NCBI GenBank assembly: GCA_030867875.1
Contig: JAOWCC010000655.1
Span: forward strand, 11,864,269 to 11,928,268
Origin: Actinernus sp. WN-2022
Lineage: Eukaryota; Cnidaria; Anthozoa; Actiniaria; Actinernidae
DNA: 64,000 nucleotides
Direction of reading: 5' to 3'
In this document: positions 23,401-35,554 of the stretch, one piece after another
How positions within the stretch are numbered: position 1 is the stretch's first letter
Layout: the number at the start of each line of letters is the position of its first letter
The notes under the pieces: model-generated
What the model saw: the letters and a program-made list of their open reading frames with translations, nothing else
Databases searched by the model: none
What the model was told of the DNA's origin: nothing
Program-made: the position numbers and the translations under genes

Positions 23401-24200
23401 ACCCCTTACTATGAAGTTTTACTAATTCTCCGTTCGAATACCATTCATATAGACACAAGAACAACCACGTTTTAGTTTGGCACAATGAGAGGTTTATTAA
23501 GTGAAATGACAGAACTAGAAATAACAACAAATCACTCCACAGAAAACCTCTCCGGGTGCCCGCCGGATGGGAGGGTAATTTTGCAATGTAACTTTCAAAC
23601 ATAGATCAATGTGCTGTGTGTTACAGCCAGAATCAAAGCGTGCACTGATCGTCTCTAAGATTGACTTTAGTATATACATGCACTATTAACTGGAACCTGA
23701 TATTACAACTCCCTATTTACATATAGCTAGCGTGACGTCGAATTAAATATTTTGAGCGAGGCCCAAAATAAACCAATTCTCCGTTCGAATACCATACATA
23801 TAGACACAAGAACAACCACGTTTTAGTTTGGCACAATCTGTATCCCTTAATTACTATGAAGTTTTACTAATGTGTTTGATTTGAAGCAGACTCTGTATCC
23901 CTTACTATGAAGTTTTACTAATGTGTTTGATTTGAAGCAGACTCTGTATCCCTTATTATGAAGTTTTACTAATGTGTTTGATTTGAAGCAGACTCTGTAT
24001 CCCTTACTATGAAATTTTACTAATGTGTTTGATTTGAAGCAGACTCTGTATCACTTATTATGAAGTTTTACTAATGTGTTTGATTTGAAGCAGACTCTGT
24101 ATCCCTTATTATGAAGTTTTACTAATGTGTTTGATTTGAAGCAGAATCTGTATCCCTTACTATAAAGTTTTACTAATGTGTTTGATTTGGAGCAATAAGT
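23395..24200. repeat. Direct duplication and 51-bp tandem repeat
   Basis: A segment of about 65 bases starting at AATTCTCCGTTCGAATACC occurs at about 23426 and 23774. From about 23838 a 51-bp unit (CTCTGTATCCCTTACTATGA, AGTTTTACTAATGTGTTTGA, TTTGAAGCAGA) repeats about seven times with few changes. No coding sequence is seen in the region. Confidence 0.9.
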
Positions 24201-24214
24201 AGGGAGAGCTCATT

Positions 24215-24420
24215 TTTATTTCGTATGACTTATCATGATGACTATATGATTAAGAAGGTTGGAAGCAAATAAACGTAGCCTAAATGTAGTTAAACCAAAG
24301 TACATGCATGATAATAGCCAGTCAAAACAAGAGAAGAAACCTTGAATACCTTTTCGAAATCAAGTAAATCCTAAACCCCTGAAAAGGGCGCTGACATATA
24401 AATATCTTGGGGTTGAAATA
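24215..24420 (+). pseudogene. LINE fragment B, left part
   Basis: A decayed plus-strand frame reads RRLEANKRSLNVVKPKYM, then KRALTYKYLGVEI, the region after the catalytic core of a CR1-type reverse transcriptase. The similarity stops at the edge of the minus-strand LINE and resumes at 27551 with DQIDEITKKAS, so this is one element split by a later insertion. Confidence 0.65.
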
Positions 24421-27400
24421 AACAATTCAGTTTCAGTTTAATTTCAGTTTAATTTATTTGCCACAAATATAAATAGTACGTAATCTTACAAAGATTAAAA
24501 TAAGTGGCGGGGTAGCCCAAGAGAAACCATAAAGGCTTGTGAGGTTCTGGGCCACCTCGTTACAATTAATATTGGTTAATAAATTGATTGAGGCGGCAAG
24601 AGCAACACGCTAACAAAACTAAACAAATACATTAAAATGCAAACATGAAAGATAATACAATTTTATATTTAATTAATTGCGGGAGAAAAGATAGTTCTTA
24701 AGATTGAATTGGAAAGAAGAAAAGGACATTGCGTTACGTATATTTGAACTCAAAGTATTGTAAAATTTAGGACCTTGGAAACTAACAGAGAATTGTCTTA
24801 TATTTGTTCTACACAAAGGAACATGAAATAAATGAGAACTTCGGGTATTGTAACTGTGAACTTGATCATTCCTCAACAATAAGTTGTCGAAACCTCGAGG
24901 AAGTAAATTGTTTTGATACGAATACATAAATTTTCCCAAATTGAGTAAATAAATAAATATCTTCAAATCTCAAAATCCTTTGTTGTTTGAATATTGGGTC
25001 AGTATGGGCGTCAAAGGCTACCTTATCTATAATTCTAATTGCACGTTTTTGGAGCAAAATAATACGATGTAAGTTAGATGGATACGTTGAGTCCCAAACA
25101 GTAACGCAAAAATGGAGGTACGGGTACACTAGGGAAAAGTATAGTATTCGTAGGGCCGGCTTAGAATGGCAAAAACTTGATTTATATATTATTCCTACTG
25201 ATCTGGATATTTTGCTTGCAACTTGAGAAATATGAGGTTTCCAGGACATGTGTTCGTCTAAAACCACCCCAAGAAATACCACCTCACTGACACGATCAAT
25301 GCTATGATTATTAATCTCAATCGTTAAGTCAATTGTTTGCCTTTTTTGCCGTGGTTTAAAAATCATATAATTAGACTTTTTTAATATTAATCGATAGTTT
25401 GTTAACATCAAACCAATTTGATAATTTAACCATTTCAGTGTTAATTGTATCTATAAAAAGGGGTAAATCCTTGTGAGAAAAGAACAGATTTGTATCATCA
25501 GCAAATAAGACTAGTTCAAAAGCGTTAATGGCATTACAGAGGTCGTTTATGTATACCAGAAAAAGGAGCGGCCCGAGAATTGACCGGAGAGGTACACCAC
25601 ACTTGATGCCACATAACGATGAACAGGTATCATTGTATTCAACTTGTTGTAATCTATTGGACAAATAGCTTTGGATCCATTCAAGGGCCAATCCGCGAAT
25701 ACCGTAATGCTCAAGTTTGACTATCAAAATGTCATGGTTCACAGTATCAAACGCCTTGGAAAGATCAATAAAAATTCCTACTGTAAAATGTTTTTGGTCA
25801 ACTGCAGATGTAATTCTATCGAATAAATGTAACAAAGCTTGCAAAGTAGAGTGTTTTTTCCTAAAACCATATTGATTATTAAATAAAATGTCATTTATAT
25901 CAAAATAGTTAATAAAGCGGTTGTAAACAACCCTCTCTAATAGCTTAGTAAAAAATTGGCAATACCGAAACTGGTCTGTAATTAGAAAACAAAGTATTAT
26001 CACCTGATTTGAATAATGGGATAACTCGAGCAATTTTCATCTGGTTTGGAACAATACCAGACTCTAGTGATAGGTTAACAATGTGTGTTAACGGCCCAGA
26101 AATAGACTCTATGGATTCCTTTAAAGACCACATAGGGATTTTATCAAAGCCTGCTGCCGTTCCAGAACGAAATGAATTTGTAATTTCTAATAATTCTGAT
26201 TCAGTAACAGGATTTAGGAATATAGGGTTAACAAAAGAACCGGAAAGAAAAGAACGGGGAGAAGTTAGAGAGTCAGGAATTTTGCTCGCTAGATTAGGGC
26301 CAATGTTTGAGAAATAGTTACAAAAACGATTTGCAATCTCAGTAGGGTTATTAATACTTTGGTTATCGACAGTAAAAGCAAGAGGTAAACTTGTAGTACG
26401 TCTCTTTCTATTAATGACTTCGTTTAAAATCTTCCAAGTACTTTTTATGTTTGATTTCGCCTGTTCAAGTTTCTTTTCATAATAAAGACGCTTAGCAAGT
26501 CGTAAAGAATGATTCCATTTGTTTTTGTAATTCTTATACAGATACTCATTTTCAGAACACGAAGATGCAAGAAATTTCTTGTATAGCTTGTTTTTTCTAT
26601 TAATAGACTTCAGTAAACCTTTTGATAGCCATGGTTTCTTAAAAATGCGTTTTGTAGTTTTCACACTCTTCAAAGGGAAAGAAGAGTTATAAATACTAGT
26701 AAATTTATCTAAAAAGCTTCCATACGCAGTTATTGGATCGTTGAAACCTTGTAAGTCAGACCACTTGGTATTATTTAGGCGTTCGTGAAATAGCGATACA
26801 TTAGCCTCGCTTTTGTCGCGAAAGATGAGACGCGCATTTATATTTATGTCCTCTTTAACGCATTGTTCGTCGTAAAAACAAAAAATAGGAAGGTGATCGG
26901 AAATGTCGGTGAACAAAAGACCACTAAAACAATAATTATCTAACTGGTTTGTGAATATGTTATCAATGAGCGTTGCGGTATTTGAAGTCAGTCTAGTAGG
27001 ACGCGTGATCAGAGGGAAAAATGAATTTGAATACATGATATCCACAAATTCACTTGTTGATTGATGACAATTATAATTCATTAAGTTCAAATTGAAGTCA
27101 CCCATCAAGTAGCATAGTTTGTTAGTTTTGGAAATACTTGCAATCAGCGTGTTAATAATGTTAACAAATTCATTAACATGCTGATTGGGGGGTCTGTAGA
27201 TAACTCCAACAATGATATTTTTCCCTCTGGGCCTACATATTTCGACAAACAAAGACTCTGTAAGCTCTGTCTCACCAAAGCATAAATCGGGACGGCATTT
27301 ATATTCTAAATCAGATGCTAAATACAAACCAACCCCGCCTCCTGATTTGTTTGGGCGATGATTGTGAAGAAAATTATAGCCATCTATGTCAACAGAATGT

Positions 27401-27550
27401 GCTGAGGTTCGGAGCCAAGTTTCGGAGATACCAATTATTGAAAATTTGTGATCAATAGATGCAAGTAGATTAGTGAGATTATCAAGATGACGAGGGAGGC
27501 TTCGAATGTTTAGATGAAAAAAAGATAAGGAACTGCGGGAAAGCAGAAAG
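24421..27550 (-). mobile_element. CR1-like LINE A inserted in LINE B
   Basis: A minus-strand non-LTR retrotransposon of about 3.1 kb. The 3' end lies at the left in a short repeat of AGTTTAATTTC, and the 5' end is truncated within or before the endonuclease domain near 27550. It interrupts a plus-strand LINE, which is therefore older. No separate first ORF is present. Confidence 0.8.
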
Positions 27551-27555
27551 ATCAA
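24673..27555 (-). pseudogene. LINE A pol: endonuclease and reverse transcriptase
   Basis: The product would nick target DNA and reverse-transcribe the element RNA. The first 536 codons carry an APE-type endonuclease (NIRSLPRHLDN, GISETWL, GVIYRPPNQ, GDFNLNLMN, SDHLPIF), a linker, and the RT fingers (FKSGDNTLFSNYRPVSVLP). The frame then shifts near 25950-26030 into a second stretch with IDLSKAFDTVNHDIL, GPLLFLVYINDL and FADDTNLF, shifts again near 25371-25411 to FLGVVLDEHMSW, and once more near 24866-24966 to the C-terminus (YNTRSSHLF, FYNTLSSNIR). Three frameshifts make it dead, though each domain is well preserved. Confidence 0.85.
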
Positions 27556-28262
27556 ATAGATGAAATTACTAAGAAAGCCTCAAGAGAAATAGACGCGTTG
27601 AGAAAAGTAAGGCGTCTCATTCCCTATGAAACTTTAATTACAATGTATAATTCCCTTGTGCTACCATATTTTGATTATTGTAGCGCAGTGTGGGGAATCT
27701 GTGGGAAAGGGATGTCCGACACACTCCAGAGCCACCAGAGTGGTCGCTTTTTCAAATTACGCGATCGACTGTGTAACTGGATGGGCTGGGATAGGGACAA
27801 TCTTGAAAAAAGAAAATTCAAACAATTAGCAATATTAATGTATAACTGACCCTTAATAAGGGCGCTCCAAATTGCTTGAGAAATATGTTTAACTATACAA
27901 GCAATACATTAGAAACTCTTCGTAATTCGTTTGTGCCAAGACCAAACAGTGAAGCTGGTAAACAGCTTTCAATATAGAGCATATGTTCTCTGGAACTATC
28001 TAACAGTATCAATAATCAAACAAATATTATAGCTTTCAGAAACAAGTTAATTAATACCTTATAGTATCACATTTAAACCACTCCATACTTTTATTGTAAT
28101 TATAAATTAGAATAATTTAAATTAGAAGTATTAGAATTCATTACTTTTATTATATTATTAACTAAACTTTGTATTTTTATTAATTAGTAGTTAGGCACGG
28201 TTCTCGGGAATAGCATGTATATGAGGATTCACCGTGGATAAATAAAGGTTATGAATGTATGT
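27551..28262 (+). pseudogene. LINE fragment B, right part with 3' end
   Basis: It resumes the frame broken at 24420: DQIDEITKKASREIDALRK, then PYETLITMYNSLVLPYFDYC, AVWGICGK and KFKQLAILMYN, the C-terminal RT region of a CR1-like LINE, ending in stops. The sequence to about 28262 (TTCTCGGGAATAGCATGTA, then GTGGATAAATAAAGG and ATGAATGTATG) looks like its 3' untranslated end and tail. Confidence 0.7.
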
Positions 28263-28302
28263 AACGTTAATAAAAGGTTTTATGATCTCAGCAAACTTAA
28301 TT

Positions 28303-29015
28303 ATAAAGTGCCTATAACCCCAAAAATATTATTTTTTGATTGAAACTTTAAACTATTCTTTTGAATTTAAAGCAAAAATGGGATGCTAAAACTCAACTGT
28401 AGTGTTTTTACGGCCTTTCAAAGTTGACAACCGGAACATGTGGCCGTCAGTTTTCAATTCCCTTTGGGGGCCTGGAGACTAGTGACCTGTGACCTGTGAC
28501 GTGTATGTAGTAAGGCGTCGTTCCAATTCCATACAAACATCTCTTATTTCTGCGACTCTTGAAAGCTCACCACATGGTAAATATCCAATGAAATGTCACC
28601 AAACTTGGTAAATTTACTCATTTCGATGTGATCTTTCTTGTGTTGTAGTTTATTTCATACTGATTAGACTATAATAGGACATTTTTCCTTTTGGAATTCT
28701 TTTTCTTATTCAGATTTACCAACTCCTTTGAGAATAGCAAGACAATGGTCTAAATTAAAGGTACAAAAGAAACCGTGCAAAGGATTCTGGTAGTCGTAGT
28801 AAAATGATGTCCGATTGACGTCACAACTCCAAGCCCTCACCAATCCTCGCACTGACTTCCAACTGGAAACAGGGAGCCCAGAACGAATGTTTCCTAACTT
28901 TGACGCCACTAAAATCGTCGAAGTTTAGTTTTACACTTTTATGTTTTCGAATTCTTAGTCAGTGCGATATACAGAATCGATGTAAAAAATATTTTTTGGG
29001 GATTATAGGTACTTT
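28303..29015. mobile_element. 0.7-kb TIR element (MITE-like)
   Basis: TAAAGTGCCTATAACCCCAA at the left mirrors GGGGATTATAGGTACTTTA at the right, followed inward by AAATATT on both sides. No transposase frame is seen. The interior includes a tandem GTGACCTGTGACCTGTGAC at about 28483. Confidence 0.75.
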
Positions 29016-29109
29016 AAACAGTATGTAATTGTTACTAGCAGAGACATAGTTCTAGTTTATTGTGCTTTAATTAGATGGATAACTGAATATGCTTATGTTG
29101 TCTTCGCTA

Positions 29110-29255
29110 ATCTTCTGCAATTTCTTACTTTAACGTTGAAAAGGGTCGAAAAACTGGTATGCAATTTTGCCATACTTGTCCTATGTATAAGAAAGCATTA
29201 GATGATGCGACCATCATGTCCCTCGAAGAACGAAGAGTGGCGCAATGGTAAAAAA
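29110..29255 (+). pseudogene. LINE reverse-transcriptase C-terminal scrap
   Basis: Short frames read LTLKRVEK and, shifted, YKKALDDATIMSLEERRVAQ, a pattern seen after the RT domain of non-LTR elements (a basic KRVEK, then LEERR). Too short to place in a family. Confidence 0.35.
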
Positions 29256-29935
29256 TGTATGAGTAATGTTAAGCCTTGGAATCTGCTATACCCATTACTT
29301 ATAGTAGAATGATAATTAATTATTCAACTTGAGATATGTGAAGTATCAGTATACTTATATTGATAACACCAATTGGCTTTAATTTAATAGTGAACTTGTG
29401 ATCGTTAAATATGTAGATGTTTGAATACTGTTAGGCACCCTGTAATTGAGTCCATAATACAAAAGGTGTGAATAAACATGTTTTAGTGTTGTACGCTTAC
29501 ACTCTTTTGTCTTGTGTCAACATATATTGGTTCTTGGGTTGATATTTTACTCATCTAGATCAACACTGGAGTCATATCAAAAACGCAGCATAACCTAGCT
29601 AGTCATAAATATGGGTGACCATGCCGCTCGCGAGGTGTCAGAATAGATAATTGTTTTGTTACCCGAAATCACTATACGCAAAGAAACGCCTGATAAAGCA
29701 GACATTGCTGTCAGGCTTTTTATGGACTGGACTAGTCTCAACCATATGACATGTAACACTTCTAAGAATAGCGAATTAATTATTAGGGAGAAAGTAGTGA
29801 AATTTTGAATTTTAGCTGGCTTTGCCGATTAATAACGGCCGGAAAGGTTCGCCATTATGGAGCCGATGAGTACGAGGGCGACTTACAATAAAGTCAAATT
29901 ACAATAACTGAAAAGTTAAATCCATTAAGAAAATC
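29256..29935. other. Unrecognised non-coding sequence
   Basis: No gene, inverted repeat or tandem repeat could be supported. Confidence 0.4.
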
Positions 29936-30118
29936 AAACTGAGTTTCGCTTTCAGCACTTTCACTTTGAGTACTTACGCTTTATCCAATTTCGCTTTTAG
30001 CACTATATAGTGTACTGTTGCCTTATCGAGTTTCGCTTTGAGCACAAGTGTACTTTTCGCTTTGAGCACTTTTGGTTATCGATTTTCGCTTTGAGCACTT
30101 TCACTTTGAGCATTTTCA
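29936..30118. repeat. TTTCGCTTTGAGCAC tandem repeat
   Basis: A phrase close to TTTCGCTTTGAGCACTTTCA recurs about eight times with irregular spacing, just before the LINE fragment E. A degenerate minisatellite with no coding sequence. Confidence 0.7.
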
Positions 30119-30136
30119 CTTATAAGTTCTCTTTTT

Positions 30137-30431
30137 GATATATTAAGATCCGTCGATCTCCATCAATATGTTATTTTGGTACTACTCGATTTGTCAGCCG
30201 CTTTTGACACTATCGACCATGGGATTCTGATAGAAAGACTTAGAACCTATTTTGCCTTCTCGGGAACTGTACTAAAATGGTTTGAATCGTATCTTTATGG
30301 TTGTTCTCAATCAGTAATTATTGGTAAAACTGTATCTTCGCCTCGTATTCTGGAATATGGTGTACCACAGATCAATAATTGGACCTCTCCTGTTTAAACT
30401 CTATATGGCTCCACTCCAAGACGTTAATTGT
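30137..30431 (+). pseudogene. L2-like LINE E, left part (RT)
   Basis: The frame reads VLLDLSAAFDTIDHGILIER, WFESYL, GVPQ and, after a frame change, FKLYMAPLQDV, the palm region of an L2/CR1-group reverse transcriptase. It stops where a minus-strand LINE tail begins. The continuation (YADDTQLYIAINPN in frame) appears at about 32370, so the element was split by the insertion. Confidence 0.75.
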
Positions 30432-32350
30432 CACCATACAATACAATGTAATTCAATGCAATGCAATGCAATAGTTTATTTAGACACGTAGCGCCAAGGA
30501 GCTTAAGATCAAGCTCATTCAAAGTACGTACGTGTATAGTTATACTAATTACAATTATACGACATGTAAAAACTACTTACTATAAGTTAAGTAATGGTCC
30601 AGATAAGAACTGTAGTAGAATCCATTGTTCTGCGGCAATGAGCCTCCCCCGCATACGATTTTGCTTGAATATGCCTTAAGTGCTTTAGGAGGTATCTACA
30701 TTCCAAACTACGTCTCGAAAATAAAGTATTTTTTTATGCTATTGGCTCTTTTTCTGTGAAAACGCAGAGAAGCCACCATCCAGTCAATCGGATACAGAGA
30801 AAACAAAGGATTTTTCAATCGCAAATTTTCCCACACACGATATTATTCGAAATTAAACCATAGTTAGTTTGATCAAAAATAAATTCAAACCACAAAATAA
30901 TATCGAATGAAAATGCATTACTTCGATGGGTTTCTATTGAATTTATAAGTATCAACCAATGAAATTACGAGAAAGAATAATAGAAAATTAACACCTTTTA
31001 ACATTCCTTGCCGTAGACACTACAGTTGTTATCTGTACCATTACTTAAATATAAATACGTTAAAATTACAGGCTAATTGCAAAGACATAATCAAAGGTAA
31101 CAGTAATAACAATAACAATAATTCTAAACATTCTAAAATTCAATCTTACTAAGTTTAGTTTTAAATTCTACAACATTTGAGGCTTGTTTCACTTCAGTCC
31201 GGAGCTTGTTCCACAGTTTACTTACAGTGTAGGTAAAGGAATTCTTCATCCATTTGATCGAGATTAAAATTAGGCTGATTAAGTGTGGTTCCTATGCGTC
31301 TTAAATTATAAGAAAAGTTCCTAAAGTTAAAAAAAATGTGCATATATAATGGCCATTGCTATACAAACATTTGTAAAGTAAATTCAGAGATTCACAGCTA
31401 CTTCTGTGCTCAAGTGTCTTCATACTAACACGACGTAGGAGTTGTTCGTAATGAACAGACATTGCGTGCCCGAGAATAGATCTTAAAATGTAGTAGTTAG
31501 CGTCTTCCAATCGACTGTTCTGAACTTTGCCCATACCCATCAGGATTGGGCTACAATATTCTTGGTGAGATAACCGCCTCACTGGTTAGCTCATTTGGTA
31601 GAGCACGGTCTAGAGTGCGGGAGGTCTGGGGTTCGAATCCCGGCCGCGTCCTTGGGCAAGTTTTCAAGTTTTTTTATTTTCACACTGTTTTGCAGGGACG
31701 TATAAACCGTTGGCCTTGTCTCCTTCCTCTTCTAATCTATACGAGGGGGACGTGAAAGAACCTGTTGTGTTATTTCGAGAAAGAATATGGGATTGTATCC
31801 CGACACAACAGCCTGGTATTCTGAGGTACTAACAATCATTCATGATTGTAAACTGCACGGCAGCGCAATGCGCCACAATAGCAGTCCGTATCACAAAAAT
31901 AACCTTGTGAAGCGCATTTCGATATATTTATATAGAATTTGCGCGATATTAATGAATATCTTATTTTTTAATGCCCTATACAAATTCAGCATGACTTTAA
32001 TTGGTAAAAACCGCCTGATACGCCTAAGGCAGATGCCTTGGCATATGCCTTCTTCAGTTGGGTGGTAAGGTGTTCTTTAAAGGTCAGCATGCTATCTAGA
32101 GTGACACCTAGGATCGTAATTGAATCTGAGGTCTCAATGTTAGAGCCATTTAAAACCACGTCATAATCGTACTTGCACTGCCCGACGGGGAGCACCTGTG
32201 TCTTCCCATTATAAACAAGTAACTTGTTCTGATCAAACCAGGAAGACAGGAGATTCAAGTCTGACTCATTGTTTATGACAAACTGTAGTACCATAGGCGA
32301 GAGGTCCGATGCGTATACCTTAGTGTCGTCAGCATGTAATCTAAGTGAAG
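30432..32350 (-). mobile_element. CR1-like LINE F inserted in LINE E
   Basis: A minus-strand, 5'-truncated LINE. Its 3' tail is a microsatellite (plus strand AATGCAATGCAATGCAAT) at about 30455-30472. Coding pieces, in order from the 5' end: HADDTKVYASD (catalytic Y changed to H), NNESDLNLLSSWFDQNKL, ITILGVTLDSMLTFKEHL, then RRIRRFLPIKVMLNLYRAL. After a SINE insertion it resumes with YCSPILMGMGKVQNSRLEDA and LEHRSSCESLNLLYK. It contains a younger SINE and is itself inside an older LINE. Confidence 0.8.
31563..31977 (+). mobile_element. tRNA-derived SINE inserted in LINE F
   Basis: The head has A-box GGTTAGCTCATTTGGTAGAG and B-box GGGGTTCGAATCCC. The body includes GACGTGAAAGAACCTG. It separates two consecutive coding parts of LINE F, so it is the youngest of three nested insertions. 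Flanks AATATTCTT and AATATCTTA may be a decayed target duplication. Family differs from the SINEs at 10.5 and 11.5 kb. Confidence 0.75.
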
Positions 32351-32356
32351 CATTCG

Positions 32357-32930
32357 GAACTTAAACTGCATGTTTTATGCCGATGATACACAACTATATA
32401 TTGCTATAAATCCAAATCTACTGCACTTGACACTCTTCGCAGCTGCGTAGAAGATGTTATGTCATGGAACACTCAAAACATGCTACTATGTAACACAGGG
32501 AAAACAGAAGTTATTCATTTTACATCACGCTTTATGAAAAACCCTACTATTCAGATTTTCCAATTCACCGCCAACACCACCATCGTGCCAACTGATAAAG
32601 TATACGCAATCTTGGAGTTACGTTAGACAAGAACTTAAACTTTACCCAGCATGTTAATGAAACCTGCAAAAAAGCTATTTTATCTATAAGGACTATTGGG
32701 CACATACGGAAATATCTTTCACAAGATAACCTCAAAGTACTAGTAAATGCCTTTATTATTTAGCGACTGGACTATTGTAACAGCCTTCTATACGATCTTC
32801 CAAAATATGAAAAATATAAACTTCAACGTGTCCAAAACACAGCTACACGTCTTATCACTGGAGTCAAACGCTATGATCATATCACACCTGTCCTTAAAGG
32901 CTTACAATCTGATTTGAGGCCACGTTAGTA
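32357..32930 (+). pseudogene. L2-like LINE E, right part
   Basis: It continues the RT palm (MFYADDTQLYIAINPN in frame, then shifts) and the downstream region LGVTLDKNLNFTQHVNETC, IGHIRKYLSQDNLKVLVNAF, RLDYCNSLLYDLP, LQRVQNTATRLITGVKRYDH. Several frame changes and stops make it a clear pseudogene. It has the order and spacing of L2-clade elements. Confidence 0.75.
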
Positions 32931-33593
32931 ATGTGCGTCTCATCGGCTAAAAAATACGAAAGAAAGAGTACTTTGCAATGTACTAGGCCTTTTGTAGGAA
33001 ACGGTTACGTGCTGATATATCACTTTAGTAACGAATGAATTGAGCTCCAAACAATCTTCAAAAACACAGTTTAGAAAATCGACAATCGATTGGAGGTAGA
33101 ACATAGCATATACAAACAGGTTTTGCTAATAACACTACGGATCTCGTACTGAAGAGCCTTTTAAAAATAAATTATATTTTAGCCGTCTACTGCAAAAGGC
33201 CCATTCTGAATATTCCAACTGAAATAACCAGGGTAAATCATTTTAAAATAACTCGGGTCAATCATTAATAACTCGGAATCTAACTCGGATTATAACTCGG
33301 ATTCCAACTCGGAATCTAACTTGGATTCTACCTCGGGTTCCAACTCTAACTCGGACTCGATTCCAAACTCGGGGATATGGTACTCCCCTTAAATAAGGAC
33401 CTGCATTATAAAAGGGCCTCTGCCAGGCACACTCACACCTTTAGTTGTCACTCAACCTTTGTCAAGTGAACATCTCTATTCAAAGCTCTGCATACAACAT
33501 GTGATGCTCCGCTTGAGTGATCTCTGAATTTTGGTACGCGCTAAATTCAAGTCGAAAACTTGCATACTTAATGTGTAAAATAACACTAAAGTG
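32931..33593. other. Non-coding, with AACTCGGATTC repeats
   Basis: Bases 33247-33372 are a degenerate tandem array of AACTCGGATT/AACTCGGAAT. Otherwise nothing is recognised. Confidence 0.6.
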
Positions 33594-33876
33594 CATAGTT
33601 AATAGAGTGGAATGGTTAGGAAACCCGGCAAACTTCAAAAGGGCTAACAAAGGCGCTGAGATTTATGTTGGAAGGGGGTAAGACAAAAGATTGTGCACGG
33701 ACATAGTTCATTAGCGTTTCCTGAACGACTGAACTCACACGTCTCTATTGATTGACTGATTAACATGTTGGAATTTCTATTGTGTTTTGTGCACGGCAGT
33801 TGTTGAAAAAAGCTAACAAAGCCATATAACAAAGAAGGTCCCTGAGTTTCATAACCATTCCACTCTATTAACTATG
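33594..33876. mobile_element. 283-bp MITE
   Basis: CATAGTTAATAGAGTGGAAT at the left mirrors ATTCCACTCTATTAACTATG at the right, an inverted repeat of about 29 bases with the outer TTAA possibly being a target duplication. There is no coding sequence. Confidence 0.85.
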
Positions 33877-35105
33877 TGAAGAGTTTGTAAACGGTTCTAA
33901 AACACTATTGATAGGCATAACTGAACAACTAGCTTTCCTGCTGTTTACCTTCTTTGGCTTATTTTTATTTTGAGCGTCAGCAATTTAGTATTCTACCAGA
34001 AGGAAACAGAAAGCCTGCTTAACTGTTTTACTGTTCTGAATTTTCAAATAAAGAAGCAGAAACTGGGAGAGAAAGGGGGAGGGGCATTGTTTCTCATAAA
34101 CCCTCCTTATAATAAGTCCTTATTAATAAATACTCAAGGCATCAGACGTGCAAGTTTACAAAAATGGTAAAATAGAGATAAAAAAGTTCAAAATTCAACA
34201 CAGAAACGTCAAACAAAGTTTAAAAGGCATCTATTAATAACAGTATATTTAAAACGTTTGGTACGAGCATGAGGTAAAATATAATGATGGCCTCGGTCGC
34301 ATGACTGTCTTGTCTTCTTTTGCGGGTGTAGGTAAAAAGGGTGGCTTGGATTGACAATAATTTTCTTCCAAAGTTGAAGGGGAACTGAACCCTAGCTAAA
34401 ATGAACCCAATGTCTATACAAACATATATTCGAAATAAATAGTTCCGCTATTGATTTTTCCTGCGTTGCGCATCTAGGAAGAGAAATCCGAAAACCTTAC
34501 TCACAGCCTCTGCTATGTAAAGACGGCTTGTAATTTGTGACGTAGTATACGGGGAATAAGTTAGTTTTGCCATGCTGTCCGAGACATTGAATAGCAGGAC
34601 TAATGCTTCTAATTGCGGACCATTGTGTTTTCTTTGTGCTGGAGGTGTGATCGTTCTTCTTTGGTATGTCTGACCTAAGTTATGGACAAATTTGCATTGA
34701 GCCACCACACAATATAGATTTTTCAGCGGAAAATCGAACTTGGAGACAAATTTTCTCCTCATAGACGCGCAACACAGAAAAATAAAATACCAGAATTTAT
34801 TTATTTCTAATATATCTTTGTAAAGACGTTGGGTTGATTTTAGGGTTCAGTTCCTCTTTAAAGAACGGTCCCTTTCTCTAATTATATCAGTAACTGGTAC
34901 ATATCTTGCTGTATAGCTGAATCCAATCATTGGCTCTTCTAAAAAATTTGTCAATGTGACTTAAATATTGGTCCTCATAGGTGCATGCCCATACCTCAAT
35001 AGCATAATATGGACCTTATGAACCATATAGACCATGAGATTAACACAGCAAAATCTAGTTCAGATACGAACCTCCGGATTTCATTTTTTTTCAGGTTGAC
35101 CACTC
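33877..35105. other. Unrecognised non-coding sequence
   Basis: Open frames of up to 104 codons (minus strand near 34448-34762) show no recognisable motif. No repeat is supported. Confidence 0.4.
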
Positions 35106-35554
35106 TATACCGTAAAAGCTCTATTAATCCCCCCCCCCCATTTTCGACCTTGTAGAGTGGGAGGGGGGCTAAATAGAGAGAGGGGCGTATTTAAAAAAGA
35201 AAACTGAAACAAAGTTATCTGTTCTTTGATCTGTACACGCATACCCGGTACATGTTCAAGTTCAAGTAAAACCGTAAAATCATATATCAGTTCAAGTTCG
35301 AGTATAACAAAGGTTATATTAACTCAAACAACTTCATCGTTATCATAGTCTTCAGACTCTGAACAGTCTTTTTCCTCGTCCTCTTGAACATCGTCGAATG
35401 GGTCTAGTTCTTCCACTTCTACAGACGTGTTTTGTCAGCCTCAAATCGTTCGAATATTGTTTAGGAAGGGGAGGGGGGCTTATTTAAAAATTAGAGTGTT
35501 GATGGGGGGTTTATTAGGGAGGGGGGCTTAATAGAGCTTTTACGGCCGGGTATA
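35106..35554. mobile_element. 0.45-kb TIR element with G-rich ends
   Basis: The left end TATACCGTAAAAGCTCTATTAA and right end TTAATAGAGCTTTTACGG mirror each other, with poly-C on the left against GGAGGGGGG on the right. The interior also holds an internal GAGGGGGGCT copy. The right end has four extra bases (CGGC) relative to the left. Confidence 0.75.

Noticed and set aside
31590..31650. Functional tRNA gene
   Set aside because: The A and B boxes belong to a SINE with a long non-tRNA body inserted in a LINE.
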